From: Actinacidiphila sp965342175
GTDB lineage: Bacteria > Actinomycetota > Actinomycetes > Streptomycetales > Streptomycetaceae
Assembly (NCBI RefSeq): GCF_965342175.1
Contig: NZ_CBDRBL010000015.1
Coordinates: 36,619 to 100,618 of the forward strand
DNA: 64,000 nucleotides
Direction of reading: 5' to 3'
Shown here one piece after another: positions 25,723 through 33,556 of this stretch (positions within the stretch are counted from its first letter, which is position 1; the number at the start of each line of letters is the position of its first letter). Made by a program: the position numbers and the translations under genes. The notes beneath the pieces were generated by a model. It worked only from the letters and a program-made list of their open reading frames with translations. It ran no database searches and was not told where the DNA came from.

Positions 25723-25745
25723 AACCGGCCCCCCTCCGGCACGCC

Positions 25746-26399
25746 TCAGGGCGAAAGGCGCCGCACCGTCCAGCCGCCCTCCGCGGCGGTGTACACCAAC
25801 CGGTCGTGCAGCCGGTTCTCCCGCCCCTGCCAGAACTCGACGCGGCCCGCCACCACCCGGAAGCCTCCCCAATGCGGCGGCACGGGCACGTCCGTGCCCT
25901 CGGGATAGCGGGCCGCCAGCTCCGCGTAGCGGTGCTCCAGCACCTCGCGCGAGGCGATCTCCGCGGACTGCTCGCTCGCCCAGGCGCCGATCCGCGAGCC
26001 GTGCGGCCGGCTCCGGAAGTAGGCCTCGGTCTCCTCGCGTGAGACGCGCTCGACGGCGCCCGTCACGATCACCTGGCGCGCGACCGGGTGCCAGGGGAAG
26101 AGCAGCGAGGCGAAGGGCCGCTCGGCGAGCTCGCGCCCCTTCCTGGAGCCGTAGTTGGTGAAGAACACGAAGCCGCGGTGGTCGTAGCTCTTCAGCAGCA
26201 CCGTGCGCGAGCTGGGCAGCCCGTCCGCTCCCGCGGTGGAGACCACCATGGCGTTGGGCTCGTCGATGCGGGCGTTGACGGCATCGGCGAACCAGCGCGC
26301 GAACTGCGTGTACGGGTCGCCGGCCAGCTCGGCCTCGGTCAGTCCGCGGGCGCGGTACTGCCTGCGCATGGCGGCGGGGTCGTGGTGGCTGTGCTGCAC
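25746..26399 (-). CDS. pdxH: Pyridoxamine 5'-phosphate oxidase
   Basis: This 217-residue FMN enzyme oxidises PNP or PMP to pyridoxal phosphate. The conserved blocks are present: MRRQYRARGLTEAELAGDPY at the N-terminus, SSRTVLLKSYDHRGFVFFTN (FMN and substrate binding), PWHPVARQVIVTG, and the C-terminal WGGFRVVAGRVEFWQGRENRLHDR and RRLSP. I chose the GTG at 26399 because it gives the standard length; the frame stays open to 26501, but that part is a perfect hairpin sequence, not conserved protein. The gene is divergent from the citrate synthase gene. Confidence 0.95.
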   Translation of the reverse strand: MQHSHHDPAAMRRQYRARGLTEAELAGDPYTQFARWFADAVNARIDEPNAMVVSTAGADGLPSSRTVLLKSYDHRGFVFFTNYGSRKGRELAERPFASLLFPWHPVARQVIVTGAVERVSREETEAYFRSRPHGSRIGAWASEQSAEIASREVLEHRYAELAARYPEGTDVPVPPHWGGFRVVAGRVEFWQGRENRLHDRLVYTAAEGGWTVRRLSP

Positions 26400-26401
26400 C
26401 C

Positions 26402-26484
26402 GCACATCTTGCAGCACGGAGGCGGCACCGCGTGCCGCCTCCGTGCTCCCCGGCCCCACCGTCACGGTCCGCCGCAAGATGTGC
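26402..26484. promoter_or_regulatory. Nested inverted repeats in the pdxH-citrate synthase gap
   Basis: An inner perfect 15-bp repeat (AGCACGGAGGCGGCA at 26413-26427, complement at 26433-26447) forms a hairpin with a 5-nt loop. It is flanked by outer perfect 11-bp arms (GCACATCTTGC at 26402-26412 and GCAAGATGTGC at 26474-26484). The set begins 3 bp upstream of the preferred pdxH start, so it would fold in the pdxH leader and may also serve as operator DNA. Confidence 0.6.
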
Positions 26485-26653
26485 CGGACCTCACGCTTCA
26501 CGTCACCTGCGGAAGGGGACAGACTTACAGGCCGGGTATCTGTGCACTCCCCACACCGGGGGATATCGTGCGGGCACCCAGTGCCGACCCCCGCGCCATT
26601 CCGCGTGCCACAAGCACCACCGGATCGTCGACCGCATCACGAGGAGCCGCCTG

Positions 26654-27754
26654 ATGTCCGACTTCGTACCCGGACTCGAGGGAGTCGTCGCCTTCGAGAC
26701 GGAGATCGCCGAACCCGACAAGGAAGGCGGCGCCCTGCGCTACCGCGGGGTGGACATCGAGGACCTGGTGGGCCGCGTCTCCTTCGGGAACGTCTGGGGC
26801 CTGCTGGTCGACGGTGCCTTCAACCCCGGCCTTCCTCCCGCCGAGCCCTTCCCGATCCCCGTCCACTCCGGCGACATCCGCGTCGACGTCCAGTCGGCGC
26901 TGGCCATGCTCGCTCCGGTGTGGGGACTGAAGCCGCTGCTGGACATCGACGCCGAGCAGGCCCGCGAGGACCTGGCGCGCGCGGCCGTGATGGCGCTGTC
27001 GTACGTGGCGCAGTCGGCACGCGGCCAGGGACTGCCGATGGTGCCGCAGCGCGAGATCGACAAGGCGCAGTCGGTGGTCGAGCGCTTCATGATCCGCTGG
27101 CGCGGCGAGCCCGACCCCAAACACGTCGCCGCCGTCGACGCCTACTGGACCTCCGCCGCCGAGCACGGCATGAACGCGTCCACCTTCACCGCCCGGGTCA
27201 TCGCCTCCACCGGCGCCGACGTGGCCGCCGCGCTGTCGGGCGCGGTAGGCGCCATGTCGGGCCCGCTGCACGGCGGCGCGCCCTCCCGCGTGCTGGGCAT
27301 GATCGAGGAGATCGAGCGGACCGGCGACGCCGAGGCGTACGTGAAGCAGGCCCTGGACAGGGGCGAGCGCCTGATGGGCTTCGGGCACCGCGTCTACCGT
27401 GCCGAGGACCCGCGGGCCCGGGTGCTGCGCCGTACCGCCAGGGAACTGGGCGCCCCCCGTTTCGAGATCGCGGAGGCGCTGGAGAAGGCCGCCCTGGAGG
27501 AGCTGCACTCCCGCCGCCCGGACCGCGTCCTGGCCACCAACGTGGAGTTCTGGGCGGCGATCATCCTGGACTTCGCCGAGGTCCCGGCCCACATGTTCAC
27601 CTCGATGTTCAGCTGCGCCCGCACCGCCGGCTGGTCGGCGCACATCCTGGAGCAGAAGCGCACCGGCCGGCTGGTGCGCCCCTCGGCCCGCTACGTCGGC
27701 CCGGGCGCCCGCGACCCGCGTGAGGTTCCGGGCTACGCGGCCATCGCCCCGTAG
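26654..27754 (+). CDS. Citrate synthase 2 (actinobacterial CitA type)
   Basis: This 366-residue enzyme of the citrate synthase family condenses acetyl-CoA (or a homologue) with oxaloacetate. The two active-site histidines are in GPLHGGAPSRV and MGFGHRVYRAEDPRAR, and the C-terminal RTAGWSAHILEQ block is normal. At the place of the catalytic aspartate (NVDFY in E. coli GltA, Asp362) the sequence is NVEFW, an Asp-to-Glu and Tyr-to-Trp change that I believe is general in this subgroup. GAGGAG lies 8 bases before the ATG. The main enzyme of the cycle is probably encoded elsewhere. Confidence 0.93.
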   Translation: MSDFVPGLEGVVAFETEIAEPDKEGGALRYRGVDIEDLVGRVSFGNVWGLLVDGAFNPGLPPAEPFPIPVHSGDIRVDVQSALAMLAPVWGLKPLLDIDAEQAREDLARAAVMALSYVAQSARGQGLPMVPQREIDKAQSVVERFMIRWRGEPDPKHVAAVDAYWTSAAEHGMNASTFTARVIASTGADVAAALSGAVGAMSGPLHGGAPSRVLGMIEEIERTGDAEAYVKQALDRGERLMGFGHRVYRAEDPRARVLRRTARELGAPRFEIAEALEKAALEELHSRRPDRVLATNVEFWAAIILDFAEVPAHMFTSMFSCARTAGWSAHILEQKRTGRLVRPSARYVGPGARDPREVPGYAAIAP

Positions 27755-27814
27755 GCGGCCCGCCCACACCCGGCGCACCTCGCACGCCCGCCGCGGGCGG
27801 TGCACCCTGGGGGC

Positions 27815-28384
27815 ATGAGGCTGTTCGTGGCCGTTCTGCCTCCCGGCGCCGCCCTCGCCGAGCTGGCAGACGCCGTGGACGCGCTGCGCGCCCTGCCGGG
27901 CGCGGACGGGCTGCGCTGGACGGAACGCGCCGGGTGGCATGTGACGCTGGCGTTCCTCGGGGAGGTGGACGAGGCTCTGCTGCCCGCCCTGGTCGAACGG
28001 CTCGAGCGGGCGGCGCGGCGCCATCCTCCCTGCCGGGTGCGCCTGGGCCGTGGGGGCCGCTTCGGCGACCGGACTCTGTGGGCGGGACTGGACGGCGACG
28101 ACCTGGGCGGCGCGGCCGCGGCGGCGCGGGCCGCCGCACGGCGGGCGGGCGTCCGCCACGAGGACGAGCATGGCGCCTTCCACGCCCACCTGACGCTCGC
28201 CCGGCAGCGCTCCGGGCGCGTCAGGGTGGGTCTGCGGCCCTTCACGGACGCGCTCGGCGCGTTCTCGGGGACGCCGTGGACGGCGGGGGCGGTCCGCCTG
28301 GTGCGGAGCCATCCGCCCACGCCCGGAGTGCCGGGTGCCCAGCCCCGCTACGAGACGGTGCGGACCTGCCCTCTGGGGCACTGA
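27815..28384 (+). CDS. thpR: RNA 2',3'-cyclic phosphodiesterase (2'-5' RNA ligase family)
   Basis: This 189-residue 2H phosphoesterase carries both HxTx motifs: HVTLAFLG at about residue 46 and HLTLAR at about residue 128. They form the two-histidine active site that hydrolyses 2',3'-cyclic phosphates on RNA ends in vitro. A conserved RLVRSHPP-type strand lies near the end. The in vivo role in bacteria is uncertain. The ATG is preceded by GGGGGC. It follows the citrate synthase gene in the same direction by 60 bp. Confidence 0.92.
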   Translation: MRLFVAVLPPGAALAELADAVDALRALPGADGLRWTERAGWHVTLAFLGEVDEALLPALVERLERAARRHPPCRVRLGRGGRFGDRTLWAGLDGDDLGGAAAAARAAARRAGVRHEDEHGAFHAHLTLARQRSGRVRVGLRPFTDALGAFSGTPWTAGAVRLVRSHPPTPGVPGAQPRYETVRTCPLGH

Positions 28385-28407
28385 GGCCGCCCCGTTAACC
28401 TCGCTGT

Positions 28408-28497
28408 GTGGACCCGAAGACCCGTACCCGCGTAATGACCGCCGCTCTCGCTCTGCTGGTGGTCGTGGTGATCGTCGGCACGATCGTGCGCGGCTAG
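28408..28497 (+). CDS. Small single-helix membrane protein (29 residues)
   Basis: Starting at GTG and ending at TAG, this reads MDPKTRTRVMTAALALLVVV followed by VIVGTIVRG. A basic head is followed by an unbroken hydrophobic helix of about 16 residues and a short basic end. The composition and charge pattern are those of a real membrane peptide, unlike random GC-rich frames. It lies 23 bp after the thpR stop, so it may be co-transcribed. No ribosome site is strong. Function is unknown. Confidence 0.6.
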   Translation: MDPKTRTRVMTAALALLVVVVIVGTIVRG

Positions 28498-28499
28498 CC

Positions 28500-28645
28500 G
28501 CCGCGGCCGGGCGGCCGCAGGCGCTCGGGGCGGCCCTGCGACCGTCGGCCGCCCGGCGGCCGTGGTCGGCCGTGGCCGGCCGGGCAGTGTCGTCGGCCGT
28601 CGTCGTCTGTCGTCGGCCGTCGTCGGCCCGGCGGTGTCGTCCGCC
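28500..28645. repeat. Short CGTCGTCGGCC-type tandem repeats
   Basis: Degenerate units of CGTCGTCGGCC and GGCCGTGG alternate between the convergent small-peptide and CBS genes. They can form several alternative GC-rich hairpins and may end transcription from both sides. No gene is present. Confidence 0.5.
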
Positions 28646-29065
28646 TCAGGAGCCGGCGTACACCTTCTCGACGAATTCCGCGACCTGTTCGTCGCTGAGG
28701 TGGCGGGCCAGGTCGGCCTCGGTGATGATGCCGATCAGCTTCTTGTTCTCCACCACCGGGAGCCGCTTGATGCGGTGCGATTCCATCTCGGTGAGGACGT
28801 CGGACACGTCGGCCTCGGCGTCGATCCAGCGCGGGGTGCCCTCGCACAGGTCGCCGCAGGTCACCTTGGAGGGGTCGCGTCCCGCGGCTACGCACTTGGT
28901 GACGATGTCCCGGTCGGTGATGATGCCGCACATCCGGTCGTTCGCGTCGTGGACCGGCAGCGCGCCGACGTTGAGCTCGCGCATCAGCTGCGCGGCGCGG
29001 TCGAGAGTCTCGGTCGCCGGTATCGCACGGGCGCCTGGGTGCATGATCTCTTTGGCTGTGGTCAT
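28646..29065 (-). CDS. Tandem CBS domain protein
   Basis: This 139-residue protein consists of two CBS motifs (about 8-65: IPATETLDRAAQLMRELNVG, MCGIITDRDIVTKCVAAGRD; and about 75-135: DVLTEMESHRIKRLPVVENK, LIGIITEADLARHLSDEQ). Such stand-alone pairs bind adenine nucleotides and regulate partner proteins or act as energy sensors. No partner domain is attached. The start ATG at 29065 follows a normal upstream gap. It is a common Streptomyces paralogue and its partner is not evident here. Confidence 0.93.
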   Translation of the reverse strand: MTTAKEIMHPGARAIPATETLDRAAQLMRELNVGALPVHDANDRMCGIITDRDIVTKCVAAGRDPSKVTCGDLCEGTPRWIDAEADVSDVLTEMESHRIKRLPVVENKKLIGIITEADLARHLSDEQVAEFVEKVYAGS

Positions 29066-29133
29066 ACCCTCATCGTGCGCCCGACCGGGTGAATCTGCGA
29101 CCGGGGCGCACGACGGGGCGGGGCGGCGGACGC

Positions 29134-30132
29134 CTACCAGGCGAAAGCCTCGGGGGACGGGCCGGGGCCGGGGAAGATCTCGTCCAGCTCGGCGAGCAGC
29201 TCCGCGGGCAGCCGCAGGTCGACCGCGCGCACCGCGGAGTCCAGCTGCTCACGGGTGCGCGGGCCGACGATCGGGCCCGTGACGCCGGGACGGCCCAGCA
29301 GCCAGGCCAGGGCGACGTCACCGGGCTGCAGTCCGGCCTTGTCGACCGCGTCCTCGTACCGCTGCACCTGCTCGCGCAGAGCGCTGTCCTTCAGCGAGTC
29401 GGCGCTGCGGCCGGAGGTGGAACGGGAGCCGCCGCCCTCACGCTCCTTGCGCAGTGCGCCGCCCAGCAGGCCGCCGTGGAGCGGCGACCAGGGGATGACG
29501 CCCAGGCCGTACTCCTGCGCGGCCGGGATCACCTCCATCTCGGCGCGGCGCTCGGCCAGGTTGTACAGGCACTGCTCGCTGACCAGGCCGATCGTGCCGC
29601 CGCGCCGGGCCGCGATCTCATTGGCCTGGGCGATCTTGTACCCGGGGAAGTTGCTGGAGCCCGCGTAGAGGACCTTCCCCTGCTGCACGAGCACGTCGAC
29701 CGCTTGCCAGATCTCCTCGAAGGGGGTGTTCCGGTCGATGTGGTGGAACTGGTAGAGGTCGATGTGGTCGGTCTGCAGGCGCTTCAGGCTGGCCTCCACC
29801 CCACGCCGGATGTTGAGGGCGGAGAGCCGGTCGTGGTTGGGCCAGGCGGGCCCGTCGGGACCCATGTTCCCGTAGACCTTGGTGGCGAGCACCACCTTGT
29901 CGCGCCGGTCGCCGCCCTTCGCGAGCCAGTTCCCGATGATGGATTCCGTGCGGCCCTTGTTCTCGCCCCAGCCGTAGACATTGGCCGTGTCGATGAAATT
30001 CACGCCCGCGTCGAGAGCGGCGTCCATGATGGCGTGGCTGTCCGCCTCGTCCGTCTGCGGGCCGAAGTTCATCGTCCCCAGCACGAGTCGGCTGACCTTG
30101 AGTCCGGTGCGTCCGAGCTGTGTGTACTCCAT
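29134..30132 (-). CDS. Aldo/keto reductase
   Basis: This 332-residue NADPH-dependent oxidoreductase shows the start MEYTQLGRTGLKVSRLVLGT, the catalytic Asp/Tyr in DTANVYGWGENKGRTE, the lysine in VLATKVYGN and the histidine in YQFHHID. The C-terminal nucleotide-binding segment is GPIVGPRTREQLDSAV. The substrate is unknown; family members reduce aldehydes, ketones and sugars. The ATG at 30132 is chosen by homology of the first strand. The GDSL hydrolase gene lies 34 bp upstream on the same strand. Confidence 0.93.
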   Translation of the reverse strand: MEYTQLGRTGLKVSRLVLGTMNFGPQTDEADSHAIMDAALDAGVNFIDTANVYGWGENKGRTESIIGNWLAKGGDRRDKVVLATKVYGNMGPDGPAWPNHDRLSALNIRRGVEASLKRLQTDHIDLYQFHHIDRNTPFEEIWQAVDVLVQQGKVLYAGSSNFPGYKIAQANEIAARRGGTIGLVSEQCLYNLAERRAEMEVIPAAQEYGLGVIPWSPLHGGLLGGALRKEREGGGSRSTSGRSADSLKDSALREQVQRYEDAVDKAGLQPGDVALAWLLGRPGVTGPIVGPRTREQLDSAVRAVDLRLPAELLAELDEIFPGPGPSPEAFAW

Positions 30133-30166
30133 GGGCCTCAAGACAACTCCTTGGAGTGCGCTCCAA

Positions 30167-30925
30167 TCAAGCGATGCCGATGGGGTGCCGGTACGGCGCT
30201 CCGAGGCCCCACGCCTGGTACGCCGCGTCGGCGAAGGCGGCCGCCAGGCGGTGTTCGCCGGAGGCGTTGGGGTGGGTGCCGTCGCGGGTGTCCCTGGCGA
30301 TGTCGTACCCGGCGGGGCGGGAGGCCAGCAGCAGCGGCGAGGCCGAAGTGCACAGGTCCGCGGTCGTCTTGGCCAGGAGGGTGTTGAACTCCTCGCACTG
30401 GGCGGCGAATCCGGGGTCGTGGTCGCAGCGCGAGTTGGGTATGACGGGCAGCAGCACCGCGGCGACGCGGGGGTTGGCGGCCCGCGCCCGTGCGACGAAC
30501 AGCCGCACATGGGCATCGGTCTGCGCCGGGTCGGTGTAGAAGCCGAGGTCGATCAGCCCGAGCGACACCAGCAGTACGTCGGGACGGTGCTCCCGGACGG
30601 CGTCCTCGATCAGCGGCGCCATGTGCAGCCAGCCCTCGCCCCAGCCCGCGAGATGGCGGCGCGCGGAGAGGGGGAAGGCGGGGTCGGCGTAGCGCTGCGA
30701 GACGGCCGCGTCGGCGGCGGGGTCGTACAGCGCGGTCCGCGGTCCGACGATCTCGAAGTCCTCGCCCTCCGTGCCGAACGAGCACAGGTGCTGCCACATC
30801 CGGTAGCGCCAGGAGAGCTCCCCCGCGCTGCCGACGGTCATGGAGTCGCCGACGAACATCCACGCCGTGCGGCGTCCTGGCGTGCGGCGGGGCCCGTCGC
30901 CGGGGCCGGGGGAGGCGCTGAGCAT
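30167..30925 (-). CDS. SGNH/GDSL hydrolase
   Basis: This 252-residue esterase-like protein shows block I FVGDSMTVG with the nucleophilic serine near residue 28, and block V DGTHPNASGEHRLA with the catalytic Asp and His. It has no signal peptide, so it is probably cytoplasmic. The fold serves lipases, acyl-esterases and carbohydrate deacetylases, so the substrate is open. Translation probably starts at the ATG at 30925. It may share a transcript with the aldo/keto reductase gene downstream. Confidence 0.88.
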   Translation of the reverse strand: MLSASPGPGDGPRRTPGRRTAWMFVGDSMTVGSAGELSWRYRMWQHLCSFGTEGEDFEIVGPRTALYDPAADAAVSQRYADPAFPLSARRHLAGWGEGWLHMAPLIEDAVREHRPDVLLVSLGLIDLGFYTDPAQTDAHVRLFVARARAANPRVAAVLLPVIPNSRCDHDPGFAAQCEEFNTLLAKTTADLCTSASPLLLASRPAGYDIARDTRDGTHPNASGEHRLAAAFADAAYQAWGLGAPYRHPIGIA

Positions 30926-31035
30926 GCAGGGGATCCTAGGCCGTGCCCGTCGGACGGCGCACCGGACTCCGGCCTCCGCACGCGCCGCCCAAGGCCCCGG
31001 CGCCGCCCGGGCCGGGCACCTGGCAGGCTAGGCCC

Positions 31036-32049
31036 ATGCGTCCACTGCTCGCCGCGGCCGCGGCCTCCGTTCTCGTCATGGGTCCCCTGGTCGGCACGGC
31101 GGCCGCCGACGACGACGGGGAGTCCGTGGCTTTCACGATCTCGGACCCGCGGATCACCGAATCGAGCGGCCTCGTCGCCAGCCGCCTCCACAAGGGCGTC
31201 TACTGGGCGCACAACGACAGCGACGACGGCCCGTACGTCTACGCCGTCGACTCCGCGACGGGCAAGACGGTCGCCACCGTCACGCTGCGCGGCGTGGGCA
31301 GCCCGCGCGACGTCGAGGCGATCTCCATGGGCCCGGACGGCGCGCTGTACGTCGGCGACATAGGCGACAATCTCGGCGGCTCCTGGCCGCACGTGTGGAT
31401 CTACCGCTTCCCGGAGCCCGAGCGGCTGGCGAACCAGACGGTCAGGGCGACGCAGTACACCGTCCAGTACGAGGGCGGCCCGCGCAACGCCGAGGCGCTG
31501 ATGGTCGACCCGAAGACCGGGCGGGTGTACATCGCGAGCAAGAACGAGGACGGTGGCGGCCTCTACGAGGGCCCGGCGAAGCTCTCCGCGAGCGGCACCA
31601 ACATCTTCCGGCGCATCGCGGACATCCCGCTGTGGATCACCGACGGCGCTTTCTCCCCGGACGGCAGCCGGCTGGTGCTGCGCGGCTACTTCGGCGCCCT
31701 GATGTACCGCTGGGAGGACGGCGAGGCCCGCCGGATCGACCAGATGCACGTGCCGCTGCAGCGGCAGGGCGAGTCCGTGGCCTTCACCCCGGACGGCAGG
31801 GCCCTCATGTACGGCAGTGAGGGCGAGGACAGCGAGGTCTGGCGCGTACCGCTCAAGGGGGACGACCTGCCCGACGCCGCCCGACGCGAGACGGCCTCCT
31901 CCCCCGGAGCCTCGGGAACCTCCACCACGGACACCACCGGCACCGAAGAACCCGGCTCCACACGCCAGTTCACCCTCGGCGCCGTCACCCTCGCCGCGAT
32001 CGCCGCCCTGCTGATCGGCGTACGCCGGCTCCTGCGCCGGGAACGCTGA
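31036..32049 (+). CDS. Secreted beta-propeller protein with C-terminal membrane anchor
   Basis: This 337-residue exported protein has a signal peptide (MRPLLAAAAASVLVMGPLVG then cleavage near TAAADD) and a propeller-like body with repeated Trp/Gly strands (YWAHNDSDDGPYVYAVD, LYVGDIGDNLGGSWPHVWIY, VAFTPDGRALMYGSEGEDSE). A Ser/Thr-rich stalk and a terminal hydrophobic helix with a basic end (LLIGVRRLLRRER) follow. It should be displayed on the cell surface. The last 80 codons lie in the first copy of a 253-bp tandem duplication, which leaves this reading frame intact. Function is unknown. Confidence 0.87.
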   Translation: MRPLLAAAAASVLVMGPLVGTAAADDDGESVAFTISDPRITESSGLVASRLHKGVYWAHNDSDDGPYVYAVDSATGKTVATVTLRGVGSPRDVEAISMGPDGALYVGDIGDNLGGSWPHVWIYRFPEPERLANQTVRATQYTVQYEGGPRNAEALMVDPKTGRVYIASKNEDGGGLYEGPAKLSASGTNIFRRIADIPLWITDGAFSPDGSRLVLRGYFGALMYRWEDGEARRIDQMHVPLQRQGESVAFTPDGRALMYGSEGEDSEVWRVPLKGDDLPDAARRETASSPGASGTSTTDTTGTEEPGSTRQFTLGAVTLAAIAALLIGVRRLLRRER

Positions 32050-32351
32050 ACGCCCGCGGGACCACCGCAGTGAGGGCGAGGACAGCGAGGTCTGGCGCGT
32101 ACCGCTCAAGGGGGACGACCTGCCCGACGCCGCCCGACGCGAGACGGCCTCCTCCCCCGGAGCCTCGGGAACCTCCACCACGGACACCACCGGCACCGGC
32201 ACCGAAGAACCCGGCTCCACACGCCAGTTCACCCTCGGCGCCGTCACCCTCGCCGCGATCGCCGCCCTGCTGATCGGCGTACGCCGGCTCCTGCGCCGGG
32301 AACGCTGAACGCCCGCGGGACCACCGTCGCGGTGGCCCCGCGGGGCCCGTG
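32050..32351. other. Intergenic region made up of the duplicated fragment
   Basis: Almost the whole gap between the beta-propeller gene and serC is the 259-bp duplicate described separately. The remaining 26 bp next to the serC stop contain CCGTCGCGGTGGCCCCGCGGGG, a possible hairpin. Confidence 0.6.
32067..32325 (+). pseudogene. Duplicated 3' fragment of the beta-propeller gene
   Basis: This segment is a tandem copy of 31814-32066, the 3' end of the preceding gene plus 17 bp past its stop. It differs visibly by one extra GGCACC unit (259 versus 253 bp). It has no start codon of its own and is out of frame with the gene, so it is a non-coding remnant. The near identity points to a recent event. 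Confidence 0.9.
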
Positions 32352-33470
32352 TCAGAGCCGCTCGACGACGAAGTCGACGCAGGCGGTCAGGGCCTGGACG
32401 TCCGCCGGCTCCACGGCCGGGAACATGGCCACGCGCAGCTGGTTGCGGCCCAGCTTGCGGTACGGCTCGGTGTCGACGATGCCGTTGGCGCGCAGCACCT
32501 TGGCGACGGCCGCGGCGTCGATGTCGTCGTTGAAGTCGATCGTGCCGACGACCTGGGAGCGCTTGGCCGGGTCGGTGACGAACGGGGTGGCGTGCTTGGA
32601 GTCCTCGGCCCAGCCGTACAGATGACCCGAGGAGGCGGCGGTGCGGCGCACCGCCCAGTCGAGACCGCCCTTCCCGTTGATCCACTCCAGCTGGTCGTTC
32701 AGCAGGAACAGGGTGGCGAGTGCCGGGGTGTTGTACGTCTGGTTCTTCCGCGAGTTGTCGATCGCGGTCGGCAGGTCGAAGAAGGCCGGGATGTGGCGGC
32801 CGGAGGCGGCGATCCGCTCCGCGCGCTCCAGCGCCGCCGGGGAGAACACGGCGATCCACAACCCGCCGTCGGCGGCGAAGGACTTCTGCGGGGCGAAGTA
32901 GTAGACGTCGGTCTCGGCGATGTCGACCGGCAGGCCGCCCGCGCCGGAGGTGGCGTCGACCAGGACGAGGGCGCCCTCGTCCGCGCCGGGGACGCGCCGC
33001 AGCGGCATGGCGACACCGGTCGAGGTCTCGTTGTGGGTGAGGGCGTAGACGTCCACGCCCGCCTCCGCGACCGCCTCGGGGTGCGAACCCGGGTCGGCGG
33101 AGACCACGGTGGGCTCGTCCAGCCACGGCGCCAGTTTGGCGGCCTTGGCGAACTTGGAGGAGAACTCGCCGAAGCTGAGGTGCTGCGACCTGCGCTCGAT
33201 CAGTCCGTGGGTGGCGATGTCCCAGAAGGCGGTGGAGCCGCCGTTGCCGAGCACCACCTCGTAGCCCTCGGGGAGCGCGAACAGCTCACGGATGCCGTCC
33301 CGGACCCGGCCGACCAGGTCCTTCACCGGTGCCTGCCGGTGAGAGGTGCCCATCAGCGAGGTGCCGGTGGCGGCCAGCGCGCTGAGCGCCTCAGGCCGCA
33401 CCTTGGAGGGGCCCGAACCGAATCGTCCGTCGGCGGGCTTGATGTCAGCGGGAATCTGGATCTCGGCCAC
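32352..33470 (-). CDS. serC: Phosphoserine aminotransferase
   Basis: This 372-residue PLP enzyme converts 3-phosphohydroxypyruvate and glutamate to phosphoserine in serine synthesis. The start MAEIQIPADIKPADGRFGSG is typical of the actinobacterial form. SSHRQAPVK-like residues (GTSHRQAPVK) bind substrate, and the PLP lysine is Lys196 in YFAPQKSFAADGG. The C-terminal GRNQLRVAMFPAVEP block is conserved. Its 86-bp upstream gap is shared with the divergent dehydrogenase gene. Confidence 0.96.
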   Translation of the reverse strand: MAEIQIPADIKPADGRFGSGPSKVRPEALSALAATGTSLMGTSHRQAPVKDLVGRVRDGIRELFALPEGYEVVLGNGGSTAFWDIATHGLIERRSQHLSFGEFSSKFAKAAKLAPWLDEPTVVSADPGSHPEAVAEAGVDVYALTHNETSTGVAMPLRRVPGADEGALVLVDATSGAGGLPVDIAETDVYYFAPQKSFAADGGLWIAVFSPAALERAERIAASGRHIPAFFDLPTAIDNSRKNQTYNTPALATLFLLNDQLEWINGKGGLDWAVRRTAASSGHLYGWAEDSKHATPFVTDPAKRSQVVGTIDFNDDIDAAAVAKVLRANGIVDTEPYRKLGRNQLRVAMFPAVEPADVQALTACVDFVVERL

Positions 33471-33556
33471 ATTCGCAGCGTAATGCGTGACGAGCCCGTT
33501 ACGGGGCCGTGTCCCATCCGGTGAGACATGTGCCGCGACGGGGCAGGCTACGGGAC

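Larger units (their letters stand above)
25330..25745. other. 416-bp intergenic region carrying a small transcript
   Basis: The region between the PAS gene start and the pdxH stop contains a promoter, a mini-ORF, a folded RNA and a terminator-like hairpin, all listed separately and all on or compatible with the + strand. No larger gene is supported. Confidence 0.6.
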
